A stretch of DNA of 64,000 nt from Variovorax sp. RA8 (GTDB taxonomy: Bacteria; Pseudomonadota; Gammaproteobacteria; Burkholderiales; Burkholderiaceae_C), in assembly GCF_901827175.1 (NCBI RefSeq), contig NZ_LR594662.1, forward strand, positions 2,728,001 through 2,792,000. The letters run 5' to 3'. The first letter of the stretch is position 1. The number at the start of each line of letters is the position of its first letter. A program made the position numbers and the translations under genes. The notes under the pieces are model-generated. The model saw nothing but the letters and a program-made list of their open reading frames with translations, searched no databases and was not told the origin of the DNA. Below are positions 45,549-53,214 of the stretch, piece after piece.

Positions 45549-46250
45549 ATGCAGATCAAGGACGCTGTCGTTTTCATCACCGGCGCCAACCGCGGCCTGG
45601 GCCTGGCCTATGCGCGCGCCGCGCTCGGGGCCGGTGCGAAGAAGGTCTACGCGGCGGCGCGCGACCCGAAATCGGTCACGCTCGACGGCGTGGTGCCTGT
45701 CGCCCTCGACGTCACGCAGGCCGCGCAGGTCGAGGCGGCCGCACGGGCTTGCGGCGACGTGACCCTGGTCATCAATAACGCCGGCATCTCGCGCGGCTCG
45801 GGCCTGCTGTCGAGCGACGCAATCGATGCGGCCAGGGCCGAATTCGACACCAACTTCTTCGGCCTCTGGGCCGTGAGCCGCGCCTTCGCGCCGGTGCTGG
45901 CGAAGAATGGCGGCGGCGCCATCGTCAACGTGCTGTCGGCGCTGAGCTGGATCAGCTTCCCCAGCGTGGCGACCTACAGCGCCTCGAAGTCGGCCGCCTG
46001 GTCGCTGAGCAACGGCCTGCGCAACGAACTCGCGGCGCAGGGCACGCAGGTTGTCAGCGTGCATGTGGGCTACATGGACACCGACATGGCCAGCCATGTG
46101 CCGGGCGACAAGACCTCACCCGATGATGTGGCGCGGCAGACCCTCGCCGCGGTGGAAGCCGGCGAGCCGGAGGTGCTGGCTGACGCGACGGCCCGGCAGG
46201 TCAAGCAGGGCTTCGTGGCGAACCCGCCGGCGTACGCGGCGGCGCCTTGA
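45549..46250 (+). CDS. Short-chain dehydrogenase/reductase
   Basis: 233-aa SDR. Cofactor loop FITGANRGLGLAYARAAL, NNAGISRGSG, and catalytic Ser/Tyr/Lys in NVLSALSWISFPSVATYSASKSAAWSLS are intact. The C-terminus ends PPAYAAAP. A degraded copy of this tail seems to lie at 46957-47067, suggesting a former tandem duplicate. It starts 36 bp after the MATE gene and may be in the same unit. The substrate is unknown. Confidence 0.9.
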   Translation: MQIKDAVVFITGANRGLGLAYARAALGAGAKKVYAAARDPKSVTLDGVVPVALDVTQAAQVEAAARACGDVTLVINNAGISRGSGLLSSDAIDAARAEFDTNFFGLWAVSRAFAPVLAKNGGGAIVNVLSALSWISFPSVATYSASKSAAWSLSNGLRNELAAQGTQVVSVHVGYMDTDMASHVPGDKTSPDDVARQTLAAVEAGEPEVLADATARQVKQGFVANPPAYAAAP

Positions 46251-46388
46251 AGGCAGGGGCGAACCAACCCTACTGGTTGCTCCACGCCTTCCTGGTCAAC
46301 GGCAGCCAGAGCTGAAGCTCTTCCTCCTGCCCGCGCTGGTTGGCGGCGCGTGTGATGGCATCTTGACCAGTGTGTCCGGGCATGGCCT

Positions 46389-46724
46389 TCACCTTTTGCT
46401 CCGCCAGGCGATCGATGCAGCGGCGGCGGACACTTGGCGTGCGATATCAGCTACCTTCGGTAGATCCTGGTTCAGGGCGCCGTCCCAGACCGGCTGCGCA
46501 AGCCATTCCTCTTCTGCCCAGCTCAGCCCCAGCGACACACGATCGACGCAGCTTTCATCGGCGCCGTGAAGCCTGACGAAAATGCGTTCGGCCAGCTTGG
46601 GCTTGGCGGCCATGTCCTCCACCAGACGCCGAAGCATTGTCTTGAGATTCGGATTCTTCGTATCCCTCAGGGCCCTTCGCGCGGGTCGCCGCCATTCCGA
46701 GGTGAGTGTGTTCGCCCAAGGTGA
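46389..46724 (-). pseudogene. Degenerate hypothetical coding remnant
   Basis: An open stretch with protein-like composition, no start near its 5' end and no family that I recognise: MLRRLVEDMAAKPKLAERIF, then SLGLSWAEEEWLAQPVW. A second coding-like stretch continues in another frame down to about 46271 (DAITRAANQRGQEEELQLWL), which suggests a frameshifted gene. GC and codon pattern are less regular than in the neighbours. The rest of 46251-47048 shows only short overlapping frames; I see no intact gene there. Confidence 0.35.
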
Positions 46725-46956
46725 TCACGACGACGCATGGCTGCCCCGGGGCAGGCGGTTGGCCTCGGACAGTCGTAGTGGCCGGTCTTCCGCGTGGGGC
46801 AGGCGTGCCTCTGTCAGGGGATAGATTGCTCGAGAGGAACTGGGACGAAGTGTTGTTGCGTGTGGGAAGCATGGGGGCCTGTTGAAGTCTTGACGGGGCT
46901 CTCAAGGCAACGCCGAAGCGAAGCTTCGGTCCTGCCAGTCGATGAACGACTCAGGC

Positions 46957-47067
46957 TGAGTAACGCCGCTGCGGCGGCGGTTCCGGAGTAGAGGTGCCGG
47001 CGGGCGCGGTGACGCGCCAAGCCGAGAAGGATTTCGCCGCCGACCGGCCTACGCGGCGGCGCGCTGA
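46957..47067 (+). pseudogene. Possible remnant of an SDR C-terminus
   Basis: The reading DAPSREGFRRRPAYAAAR plus stop at 47011-47067 resembles the end of the upstream SDR (DATARQVKQGFVANPPAYAAAP plus stop), and TACGCGGCGGCGC with the following TGAAG is shared base for base. Upstream CCGGAG and GAGGTGC also match. The segment overlaps the 3' end of the aldolase gene on the other strand. The match is short, so the call is tentative. Confidence 0.35.
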
Positions 47068-47816
47068 AGCGCAGGGCGCCCGGCATGCTGCGCCGGCAGC
47101 AACCTGCGCAGTGCCTCGAAGAACAGATCGGACTGCTCGCGCTCACCCTGGATCTGCGCCGCCACGTGCGCGGCGAACTTCGCGTCGACCGGCGCTAGCG
47201 GCCGGCCCGTCGATTGCGCGATCACCTGGTGCAGGCAGGCACGCTCGAGGTAGTAGAGGTCGTCATAGGCATGCGCGATGCTCGCGCCCGCCACGATGAC
47301 GCCGTGGTTGGCCAGGAAGGCGATGTCCTTGCCGGCCATGGCGCGGGCGATGCGCTCGCCCTCGCGGTCGTCGAGCGCCAAGCCGTTGTAGATTGCGTCG
47401 ACGGCGATGCGGTCCATGAAGCGCATCGCGTTCTGGCTCAGCGTCGGGTCGAGCGCGCGGTCGGTGGTGAGGGTGAGCGCGGTCGCGTAGGGCATGTGGC
47501 AATGGAGCACCACCGCATGGCCGGTGACGCGGTGTACCGCGCCGTGGATGAAGAGGGCGGTGGGCTCGACGCGGTGGCGCCCGGCCAGCACCTCGCCGCG
47601 CACGTCGATCAGCACGATGTCCTCGGGGCCGATCTCGCTCCAGTGCAGGCCGCGCGGGTTGATGAGGTAGCGGTCCTGCGCGCCGGGCAGGGCCACGCTG
47701 AAATGGTTGCACACGCCCTCAGAGAGGCCGTGGTGCGCGGCAGCGCGCAGTGCCAGTGCAAGGTCTTCGCGCAGCGTCCGGATCGCGGGGCTGGCGTATT
47801 CGGCTTCGGGGCTCAT
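47049..47816 (-). CDS. Class II aldolase/adducin-family protein
   Basis: 255-aa zinc-dependent aldolase-fold protein. The N-terminal ALRAAAHHGLSEGVCNHFSVALPG, metal-binding HCHMPYATALTLT (two His) and LANHGVIVAG (third His) are present. Residues beyond 225 are Arg/Ala-rich. Family members cleave sugar phosphates or have non-aldolase roles. It overlaps the KDPGal aldolase by ATGA and is the last gene of the sugar-acid operon, so it may act on a by-product or an alternative sugar acid. Confidence 0.9.
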   Translation of the reverse strand: MSPEAEYASPAIRTLREDLALALRAAAHHGLSEGVCNHFSVALPGAQDRYLINPRGLHWSEIGPEDIVLIDVRGEVLAGRHRVEPTALFIHGAVHRVTGHAVVLHCHMPYATALTLTTDRALDPTLSQNAMRFMDRIAVDAIYNGLALDDREGERIARAMAGKDIAFLANHGVIVAGASIAHAYDDLYYLERACLHQVIAQSTGRPLAPVDAKFAAHVAAQIQGEREQSDLFFEALRRLLPAQHAGRPALQRAAA

Positions 47817-48454
47817 GTGCGCAGGCTCCCGTTGAACGCGGCCACGAAATCCATTGCCGCCTCGCGCACCGCCGCTGCGCTCTTGCCCGGCTTGTAGAGC
47901 GCCGAGCCGATGCCGAAGCCTGCCGCGCCGGCCTCGCGCCAGGCCTGCATGCCGGCCGGTGTGATGCCGCCCACGGGCAGCAGCGGCGTGCCCGGCGGCA
48001 GCACCGCGAGCAGTGCCTTGACCACCGCGGGCGACGCGAGCTCGGCCGGGAAGAGCTTGAGCCCGTCGGCCCCCGCCGCGAGTGCGCCGAAGGCCTCGGT
48101 CGGCGTCAGCACGCCCGGCAGGCTCACAAGCCCGAGGCGTGCCGCTTCGGCCACCACCTGGGGATTGAAGTTGGGCGCGACGATCAATTGGCCGCCGGCG
48201 GCATGCACCTCGCGCACCTGCTGCGCGTCGAGCACCGTGCCGGCGCCCACCAGCGCACCGGGAAAGCGCTCGCGCAGCAGCGCGATGCTCTTGAGTGGCT
48301 CGGGCGAGTTGAGCGGCACCTCGAGCAGGCGGAAGCCGGCGCCGACGATGGCATCGCCGATCTCCGGCGCCTCGGCCGGGTTCAGCCCGCGCAGGATGGC
48401 CACCAGCGGCAACTGCCGCAGGGCCGTGGAGAAGGAGTCGTTGGGAGACGTCAT
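47813..48454 (-). CDS. dgoA: 2-dehydro-3-deoxy-6-phosphogalactonate aldolase
   Basis: Splits 2-keto-3-deoxy-6-phosphogalactonate to pyruvate and glyceraldehyde-3-phosphate. 213 aa. VAILRGLNPAEAPEIGDAIVGAGFRLLEVPLNSPEPLKSI is the DgoA-type N-terminus (AILRG with VPLNSP rather than the VTLRT of Eda), which separates it from the eda gene at 17080. The Schiff-base Lys is in GLKLFPAEL and phosphate is bound by PVGGITP. ATGA overlaps on both sides tie it to dgoK and the class II aldolase. Confidence 0.94.
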   Translation of the reverse strand: MTSPNDSFSTALRQLPLVAILRGLNPAEAPEIGDAIVGAGFRLLEVPLNSPEPLKSIALLRERFPGALVGAGTVLDAQQVREVHAAGGQLIVAPNFNPQVVAEAARLGLVSLPGVLTPTEAFGALAAGADGLKLFPAELASPAVVKALLAVLPPGTPLLPVGGITPAGMQAWREAGAAGFGIGSALYKPGKSAAAVREAAMDFVAAFNGSLRT

Positions 48455-49344
48455 TGCCTTGCCTTGTTCGCCAGATGGATGGCCGCCAGCGCATGCAGCC
48501 CGGCCCAGGTGGCCTCGGTGCCCAGCGTGCGCGCGGTGTTGCCGGAGATCTCCAGCGCCAGCAGGTAGCGTTGGGTGAGCGCAGGGCTGCCGATCAGCAC
48601 CAGGTCGCCGGCGTGGATGGATTGCGTGCGCAGCTCCTCGCCGATCAGCAGCCCGGAAAGATAGCTCGCCAGCTCGCCGGCCGGCATGCGATCGAACAGC
48701 GCCAGCGTGCGAGCGCCGAAGGCGTTGTGCAACAGGCCCTGGCCGTTGTCGGCCTGCGTCACGCCTTCGAGGAAGGCGACTTCGTCCAGCGGCGCCTGCG
48801 CGTCGAGCGTGCGCGCCAGGATCGAGTGCTGGCTCAGCAGCGCGTAGAACTCGCCCGTCATGAAGGTGCGGAAGCCCGTCACCCGCCCGCGCTTCACCGT
48901 GGCCCATTTGTTGTGCGTGCCGGGCAGCACGAACAGGCCGTCGGACAGGCCGGTGAGCGCCATGGCGCCGAAGATCTGTACCTCCTCGCCGCGCATCACA
49001 TCGGGCACGCCGTCGTGCATGTCGCTGAGGCCGGGCACGATCGCGATGCGGCCCGGCTCGATCTCGACGATGGCGTTGCCCACCTCGACCCGGCCCGAGG
49101 GGCAGGCGCAGTAGGGCGCCTCGACCCAGCCCTGCTTGCTGCCGGCCATGCCCGAGATCAGGCAGAAGCTGCCGGTGGGACGCATCCAGTCGCCGAACAG
49201 TTCGTCGAAGAGCGCGGGGAAGCCGCCGGGCGGCACCGTGAGGATGCCGCGCGGGTGGCTGCGTTCCTCGAGCACGTGCCCCTTGCCGTCCAGCAGTGCG
49301 CCGCGCAAGGAACTGGTGCCCCAGTCGATGGCGATCAGATGCAT
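48451..49344 (-). CDS. dgoK: 2-dehydro-3-deoxygalactonokinase
   Basis: 297-aa ASKHA-fold kinase phosphorylating 2-keto-3-deoxy-galactonate. IAIDWGTSSLRGALLDGKG is the phosphate-1 motif, and ISGMAGSKQGWVEAPYCACP and FVLPGTHNKWATVKRGRVTGFRTFMTGEFYALLSQHSIL are DgoK signatures. The start is 26 bp downstream of the dehydratase stop. With the dgoA-like aldolase and the IlvD-type dehydratase it completes the De Ley-Doudoroff route from galactonate to pyruvate and triose phosphate. Confidence 0.94.
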   Translation of the reverse strand: MHLIAIDWGTSSLRGALLDGKGHVLEERSHPRGILTVPPGGFPALFDELFGDWMRPTGSFCLISGMAGSKQGWVEAPYCACPSGRVEVGNAIVEIEPGRIAIVPGLSDMHDGVPDVMRGEEVQIFGAMALTGLSDGLFVLPGTHNKWATVKRGRVTGFRTFMTGEFYALLSQHSILARTLDAQAPLDEVAFLEGVTQADNGQGLLHNAFGARTLALFDRMPAGELASYLSGLLIGEELRTQSIHAGDLVLIGSPALTQRYLLALEISGNTARTLGTEATWAGLHALAAIHLANKARQ

Positions 49345-49370
49345 ACGGGCTGCTTAAAGTCGTTGAACCG

Positions 49371-51107
49371 CTAGTGATTGTCCCTGGGAACGAAGGAACC
49401 GCGCTTGCCGCGCAGGAATCCGAGGTCGGCGCCCTGGTCCGCCTGCAGCACGTTGTCGACGTAGAGCTTCCAGTAGCCCGAGTCCAGCGCCGGCTTCGGC
49501 GGTGTCCACAGCGCCAGGCGGCGCGCCAGCTCTTCCTCGCTCACGTGCAGGTGCAACAGGCGCTTGGGCACGTCGAGCTCGACGATGTCGCCGTCCTGCA
49601 CCACCGCCAGCGGCCCGCCCGCCGCCGCCTCGGGCGCCGTGTGCAGCACCACCGTGCCGTAGGCCGTGCCGCTCATGCGCGCATCGCTGATGCGGACCAT
49701 GTCGGTGATGCCCTTGCGCAATACCTTCGGCGGCAGCGGCATGTTGCCGGCCTCGGCCATGCCGGGGTAGCCCTTGGGCCCGCAGTTCTTCAGCACCATG
49801 ATGCAGTGCTCGTCGATGTCCAGCGCCTCGTCGTCGATGCGCTTGTGGAAGTCGTCTGCGCTCTCGAAGACCACCGCGCGGCCCTTGTGCACCAGCAGTT
49901 CCGGCGTCGCCGCGCTCGGCTTGATGATGGCGCCGTTGGGCGCGAGGTTGCCGCGCAGCACGCAGATGCCGGCCTTGTCCTTGAAGGGCTTCGACAGCGG
50001 CTGTATCACCTGCGGGTTGTAGTTCTCGGCGTCCTTGATGTTGTCCCACACGCTCTGGCCGGTGGAAGTGACGATGTCCCGGTGCAGGTGCTGCGCGATC
50101 TCCTTCATCACCACCGGTACGCCGCCCGCATAGCAGAAGTCCTCCATCAGGTACTGGCCCGAGGGCTGCAGGTTGACCAGGCAGGGGAGGTCGGAGGCCA
50201 GGCGGTCGAAGTCGTCGAGCGTGAGCTCTACGCCGATGCGCCCCGCGATTGCGAGCAGGTGGATCACCAGGTTGGTCGAGCCGCCGATCGCCGCGTTGAC
50301 CTTGATCGCGTTCTCGATGGCCTCGCGCGTGAGGATCTTCGACATCAGCAGGTCCTCGTGCACCATGTCGACGATTCGGCGGCCGGCCATGCGCGCCAGC
50401 ACGTTGCGCCGGCCGTCCACCGCCGGGTAGGCCGCATTGCCCGGCAGCCCGATGCCCAGCGACTCGACCATGCTCGCCATCGTGCTGGCGGTGCCCATGG
50501 TCATGCAGTGGCCGTGGCTGCGGTGCATGCAGCTCTCTGCCTCGAAGAACTCCTGCAGCTTCAGCGTGCCGGCGCGCACCTGCTCGCTCATTTGCCACAC
50601 GCCGGTGCCCGACCCGAGCTCCTGGCCGCGCCACTTGCCCGAGAGCATCGGGCCGCCCGAGACGCCGATGGTGGGCAGGTCCACGCTGGCGGCGCCCATC
50701 ATGAGCGCGGGAGTGGTCTTGTCGCAGCCCATCAGCAGCACGACGCCGTCGATCGGGTTGGCACGGATGCTCTCTTCCACGTCCATGCTCGCGAGGTTGC
50801 GGTAGAGCATGGCGGTGGGGCGCAGCAGGGTCTCGCCCAGCGACATCACCGGGAACTCCAGCGGAAAGCCGCCGGCCTCGTAGACGCCGATCTTCACCTG
50901 CTCGGCCAGCGTGCGGAAGTGCGAGTTGCAGGGCGTGAGCTCGCTGAAGGTGTTGCAGATGCCGATGACCGGGCGGCCGTCGAACTGGTCGTGCGGCACG
51001 CCCTTGCCCTTGACCCAGCTGCGGTAGATGAAGCCGTCGCGGTCGTGGCGGCCGAACCATTGCTGGCTGCGCAATTCGTGGGCGGGTTTGCGGCGTGGAC
51101 TGGTCAT
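49371..51107 (-). CDS. IlvD/Edd-family sugar-acid dehydratase (probable galactonate or arabinonate dehydratase)
   Basis: 578-aa Fe-S dehydratase. Cluster cysteines are visible in GICNTFSELTPCNSHF, VVLLMGCDKTTPA and GHCMTMGTASTM; the metal-site and signature residues in ISDARMSGTAYGTVVLHTAPEA. This length and pattern match pentonate/hexonate dehydratases rather than branched-chain IlvD. MTSPRRKPAHELRS was chosen as start because an upstream ATG has no ribosome-binding site and similarity begins here. First gene of the dehydratase-dgoK-dgoA-aldolase operon. Neighbours favour galactonate as substrate, but arabinonate, xylonate or fuconate remain possible. Confidence 0.9.
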   Translation of the reverse strand: MTSPRRKPAHELRSQQWFGRHDRDGFIYRSWVKGKGVPHDQFDGRPVIGICNTFSELTPCNSHFRTLAEQVKIGVYEAGGFPLEFPVMSLGETLLRPTAMLYRNLASMDVEESIRANPIDGVVLLMGCDKTTPALMMGAASVDLPTIGVSGGPMLSGKWRGQELGSGTGVWQMSEQVRAGTLKLQEFFEAESCMHRSHGHCMTMGTASTMASMVESLGIGLPGNAAYPAVDGRRNVLARMAGRRIVDMVHEDLLMSKILTREAIENAIKVNAAIGGSTNLVIHLLAIAGRIGVELTLDDFDRLASDLPCLVNLQPSGQYLMEDFCYAGGVPVVMKEIAQHLHRDIVTSTGQSVWDNIKDAENYNPQVIQPLSKPFKDKAGICVLRGNLAPNGAIIKPSAATPELLVHKGRAVVFESADDFHKRIDDEALDIDEHCIMVLKNCGPKGYPGMAEAGNMPLPPKVLRKGITDMVRISDARMSGTAYGTVVLHTAPEAAAGGPLAVVQDGDIVELDVPKRLLHLHVSEEELARRLALWTPPKPALDSGYWKLYVDNVLQADQGADLGFLRGKRGSFVPRDNH

Positions 51108-51181
51108 CTTCTTGTCTCCGGCGGTGCCAATCGGGGGGCTCGGTGAATCAGGGTTTGTCCTGCCGGGCCTGTATTTCAATC

Positions 51182-51191
51182 ATCATATGAT
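51182..51191. promoter_or_regulatory. Short palindrome in the divergent control region
   Basis: ATCATATGAT is a perfect 10-bp palindrome inside the 316-bp region between the divergent dehydratase operon and the dehydrogenase/regulator block. It lies 75-84 bp upstream of the dehydratase start. The FadR-type regulator at 52398 is a candidate ligand, but short palindromes can occur by chance. Confidence 0.35.
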
Positions 51192-51272
51192 AAGCCGGAC
51201 CGCGCAAAGACGCACAGGGTTTTCGAGAGCGCTTCGCATGCAAACCCGCCCCCCAAAGCAGGAGACAGAACG

Positions 51273-51335
51273 ATGCCGGATGGCGACCACGGGTATTTGA
51301 GGCACTTGGTGCAGGAAGTGGGGGGCCAGGCATGA
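51273..51335 (+). CDS. Putative 20-codon leader peptide ORF
   Basis: MPDGDHGYLRHLVQEVGGQA with AGGAG 9-13 nt upstream. Its stop overlaps the next small ORF as ATGA. No homologue known to me. It may be a translated leader for the dehydrogenase gene or chance. Confidence 0.3.
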   Translation: MPDGDHGYLRHLVQEVGGQA

Positions 51336-51427
51336 GTGTCGCGCGGCTGCTCGAAGGTGCCTCTGGCTCCCGGACAAGGAGACGGAGCAAGACCAAGGCG
51401 GTGAACCTGCAGGAGCTTGCGGGATGA
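51332..51427 (+). CDS. Putative 31-codon ORF coupled to the dehydrogenase gene
   Basis: Begins MSVARLLEGASGS, continues with a strongly basic middle (RTRRRSKTK) and ends NLQELAG. Start and stop both form ATGA overlaps: with the 20-codon ORF before it and the dehydrogenase after it. No known family. Confidence 0.3.
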   Translation: MSVARLLEGASGSRTRRRSKTKAVNLQELAG

Positions 51428-52374
51428 ACGCCCCTGCACGTCCCGAGGTGCTGGTGGTCGCACCGTTGATGCCCTTCCTGATGGAAGCGCTGCAGCGCGA
51501 ATACGTGGTGCACGACCGCACCCACATGAACGACCCGGAGGCTTTCGCCGCCGCCGCCCCCCGCATCCGCGCAGTGGTCGCGAACGGCGAGGCCAAGGTC
51601 CCGCGCGCGCTGATGGAACAACTGCCCGCGCTGGAAATGATCTCGGTGTTCGGCGTCGGCTACGACGGCGTCGACGTGCCCGCGGCGCACGAGCGCGGCG
51701 TGCCGGTCACCAACACGCCGCAGGTGCTGAACGACGACGTGGCCGATCTCGCCATCGGCCTGCTGCTCTCGGCCGCGCGCCGCATCCCGCAAGCCGATCG
51801 CTTCGTGCGCGAAGGGCAGTGGCCGCAGGGCCCGTTCCCGCTGAGCCGCAAGGTCTCGGGGGCCCGCCTGGGCGTGGTCGGCATGGGCCGCATCGGCCAG
51901 GCCATCGCGCATCGAGCCCGCGCCTTCGGCATGCAGATCGCCTACACGGCGCGCTCGCCGCGCGCGGAAGTCGAGTACACGTACCACGCGGATGCGGCGG
52001 CGCTGGCGGCCGAGGTCGACTTCCTGGTCGTCATCACGCCGGGCGGCGCGGCCACGCGCGGGCTGATCGACGCCCGGGTGCTCGAGGCGCTGGGCCCGCA
52101 GGGCTACCTCGTCAACGTCGCGCGCGGCAGCGTGGTCGACGAGGCGGCGCTGATCGCGGCGCTGTCGAAGGGCGCCATTGCCGGCGCCGCGCTCGACGTC
52201 TTCGCGAACGAGCCGACGGTGCCGGCCGAGCTGCGCGCCATGCCCAACGTCGTGCTCACGCCGCACATGGCCAGCGGCACGAAGCAGACGCGCGAGGCCA
52301 TGGCGCAGCTGAGCTTCGACAACCTGCGCGCGCATTTTGCGGGCGAGCCCCTGCTGACGCCGGTCGATGCCTGA
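51424..52374 (+). CDS. D-2-hydroxyacid dehydrogenase (glyoxylate/hydroxypyruvate-reductase-like)
   Basis: 316-aa NAD(P)-dependent reductase. VFGVGYDGVDVPAAHERGVPVTNTP, the cofactor loop GVVGMGRIGQAIAHRARAFG (about 150-169), LVNVARGSVVDEAALIAAL with the substrate-binding Arg, and the Glu/His pair in FANEPTVPAELRAMPNVVLTPHMASGT are intact. Probably reduces glyoxylate, hydroxypyruvate or 2-ketogluconate. Divergent from the dehydratase operon and upstream of the FadR-type regulator. The start is set by the ATGA overlap and AGGAG 8-12 nt upstream. Confidence 0.93.
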   Translation: MNAPARPEVLVVAPLMPFLMEALQREYVVHDRTHMNDPEAFAAAAPRIRAVVANGEAKVPRALMEQLPALEMISVFGVGYDGVDVPAAHERGVPVTNTPQVLNDDVADLAIGLLLSAARRIPQADRFVREGQWPQGPFPLSRKVSGARLGVVGMGRIGQAIAHRARAFGMQIAYTARSPRAEVEYTYHADAAALAAEVDFLVVITPGGAATRGLIDARVLEALGPQGYLVNVARGSVVDEAALIAALSKGAIAGAALDVFANEPTVPAELRAMPNVVLTPHMASGTKQTREAMAQLSFDNLRAHFAGEPLLTPVDA

Positions 52375-52397
52375 GAAGGCGTGACAACGAACCCGCC

Positions 52398-53144
52398 ATG
52401 AGCAAGAACATCCACGGCCGCACGCTCGATCTGCTCGGCGAGGCCATCGTCTCGCGCCGCTACGCGATCGGCGCGCCGATGCCCGCGGAGCCGCTGCTGT
52501 GCGAGGAATTCGGCGTCAGCCGCACGGTGGTGCGCGAGGCGGTGAAGTCGCTGGTGGCCAAGGGGCTGATCATCACCGGCCCCAAGGTCGGCACGCGCGT
52601 GCTGCCCGAAGACCGCTGGAACTGGTTCGACCCCGACGTCATCACCTGGCAGGCGCGCGCCGGCCTCACGCCCGAGTTCCTGCGCGACCTGCTGGACCTG
52701 CGCCGGGTGGTCGAGCCGGCGGCCGTGCGGCTGGCGGCAGAGCGCGCGACCGCGGCAGACATCGAGGCCATCGAAGAGGCCTACGCCGGCATGAAGCGGG
52801 CGATCGACCACGGCGGCGACTACGTCACCAGCGACCTGCGCTTTCACCACGGCCTGCTCGCGGCCGCGCAGAACCGCATGCTGGCGCAGATGAGCAAGGC
52901 GCTCGACGCGCTGCTGCGCACCAGCTTCGAGCTCTCCACCGCCAAGAAGGACGGGCCTGCGCTGTCGTTGCCGCTGCACCGCGCGGTGCTCGATGCAGTC
53001 GTTGCCCACAACCCGGCGCGCGCCGAGCGCGCCATCGTCAAGCTGATCGACGGCGCGCGCGAGGACATCGAGGAGGTGCTCTCGTCGCGCCGGCGGCTGC
53101 CGCGCCTCGGTCGCCCACCGCCACGGCTCAAGGCCGCCGCTTGA
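52398..53144 (+). CDS. FadR-subfamily GntR transcriptional regulator (FCD domain)
   Basis: 248 aa. The N-terminal winged helix (GAPMPAEPLLCEEFGVSRTVVREAVKSLVAKGLIITGPKVGTRV, about 26-69) is followed by an all-helical FCD domain (LDLRRVVEPAAVRLAAERATAADI, SDLRFHHGLLAAAQN with metal-binding His, LSLPLHRAVLDAVVAHNPARAERA). DgoR-type regulators of galactonate genes belong here. It starts 23 bp after the dehydrogenase. The sequence just before its start resembles one end of the 41601-41759 repeat. Its ligand is probably a 2-keto-3-deoxy or aldonic acid; inference. Confidence 0.93.
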   Translation: MSKNIHGRTLDLLGEAIVSRRYAIGAPMPAEPLLCEEFGVSRTVVREAVKSLVAKGLIITGPKVGTRVLPEDRWNWFDPDVITWQARAGLTPEFLRDLLDLRRVVEPAAVRLAAERATAADIEAIEEAYAGMKRAIDHGGDYVTSDLRFHHGLLAAAQNRMLAQMSKALDALLRTSFELSTAKKDGPALSLPLHRAVLDAVVAHNPARAERAIVKLIDGAREDIEEVLSSRRRLPRLGRPPPRLKAAA

Positions 53145-53214
53145 CGCAGCCGCACTCCAGTTTTTTTCCAGCCCCGCTCGTGGATCGAGCATCCCACTGA
53201 AGAGGAGACCAAGC

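Noticed and set aside
46555..46905. 116-aa minus-strand frame as a real gene
   Set aside because: Composition shifts along its length and it overlaps another coding-like frame; no family resemblance.
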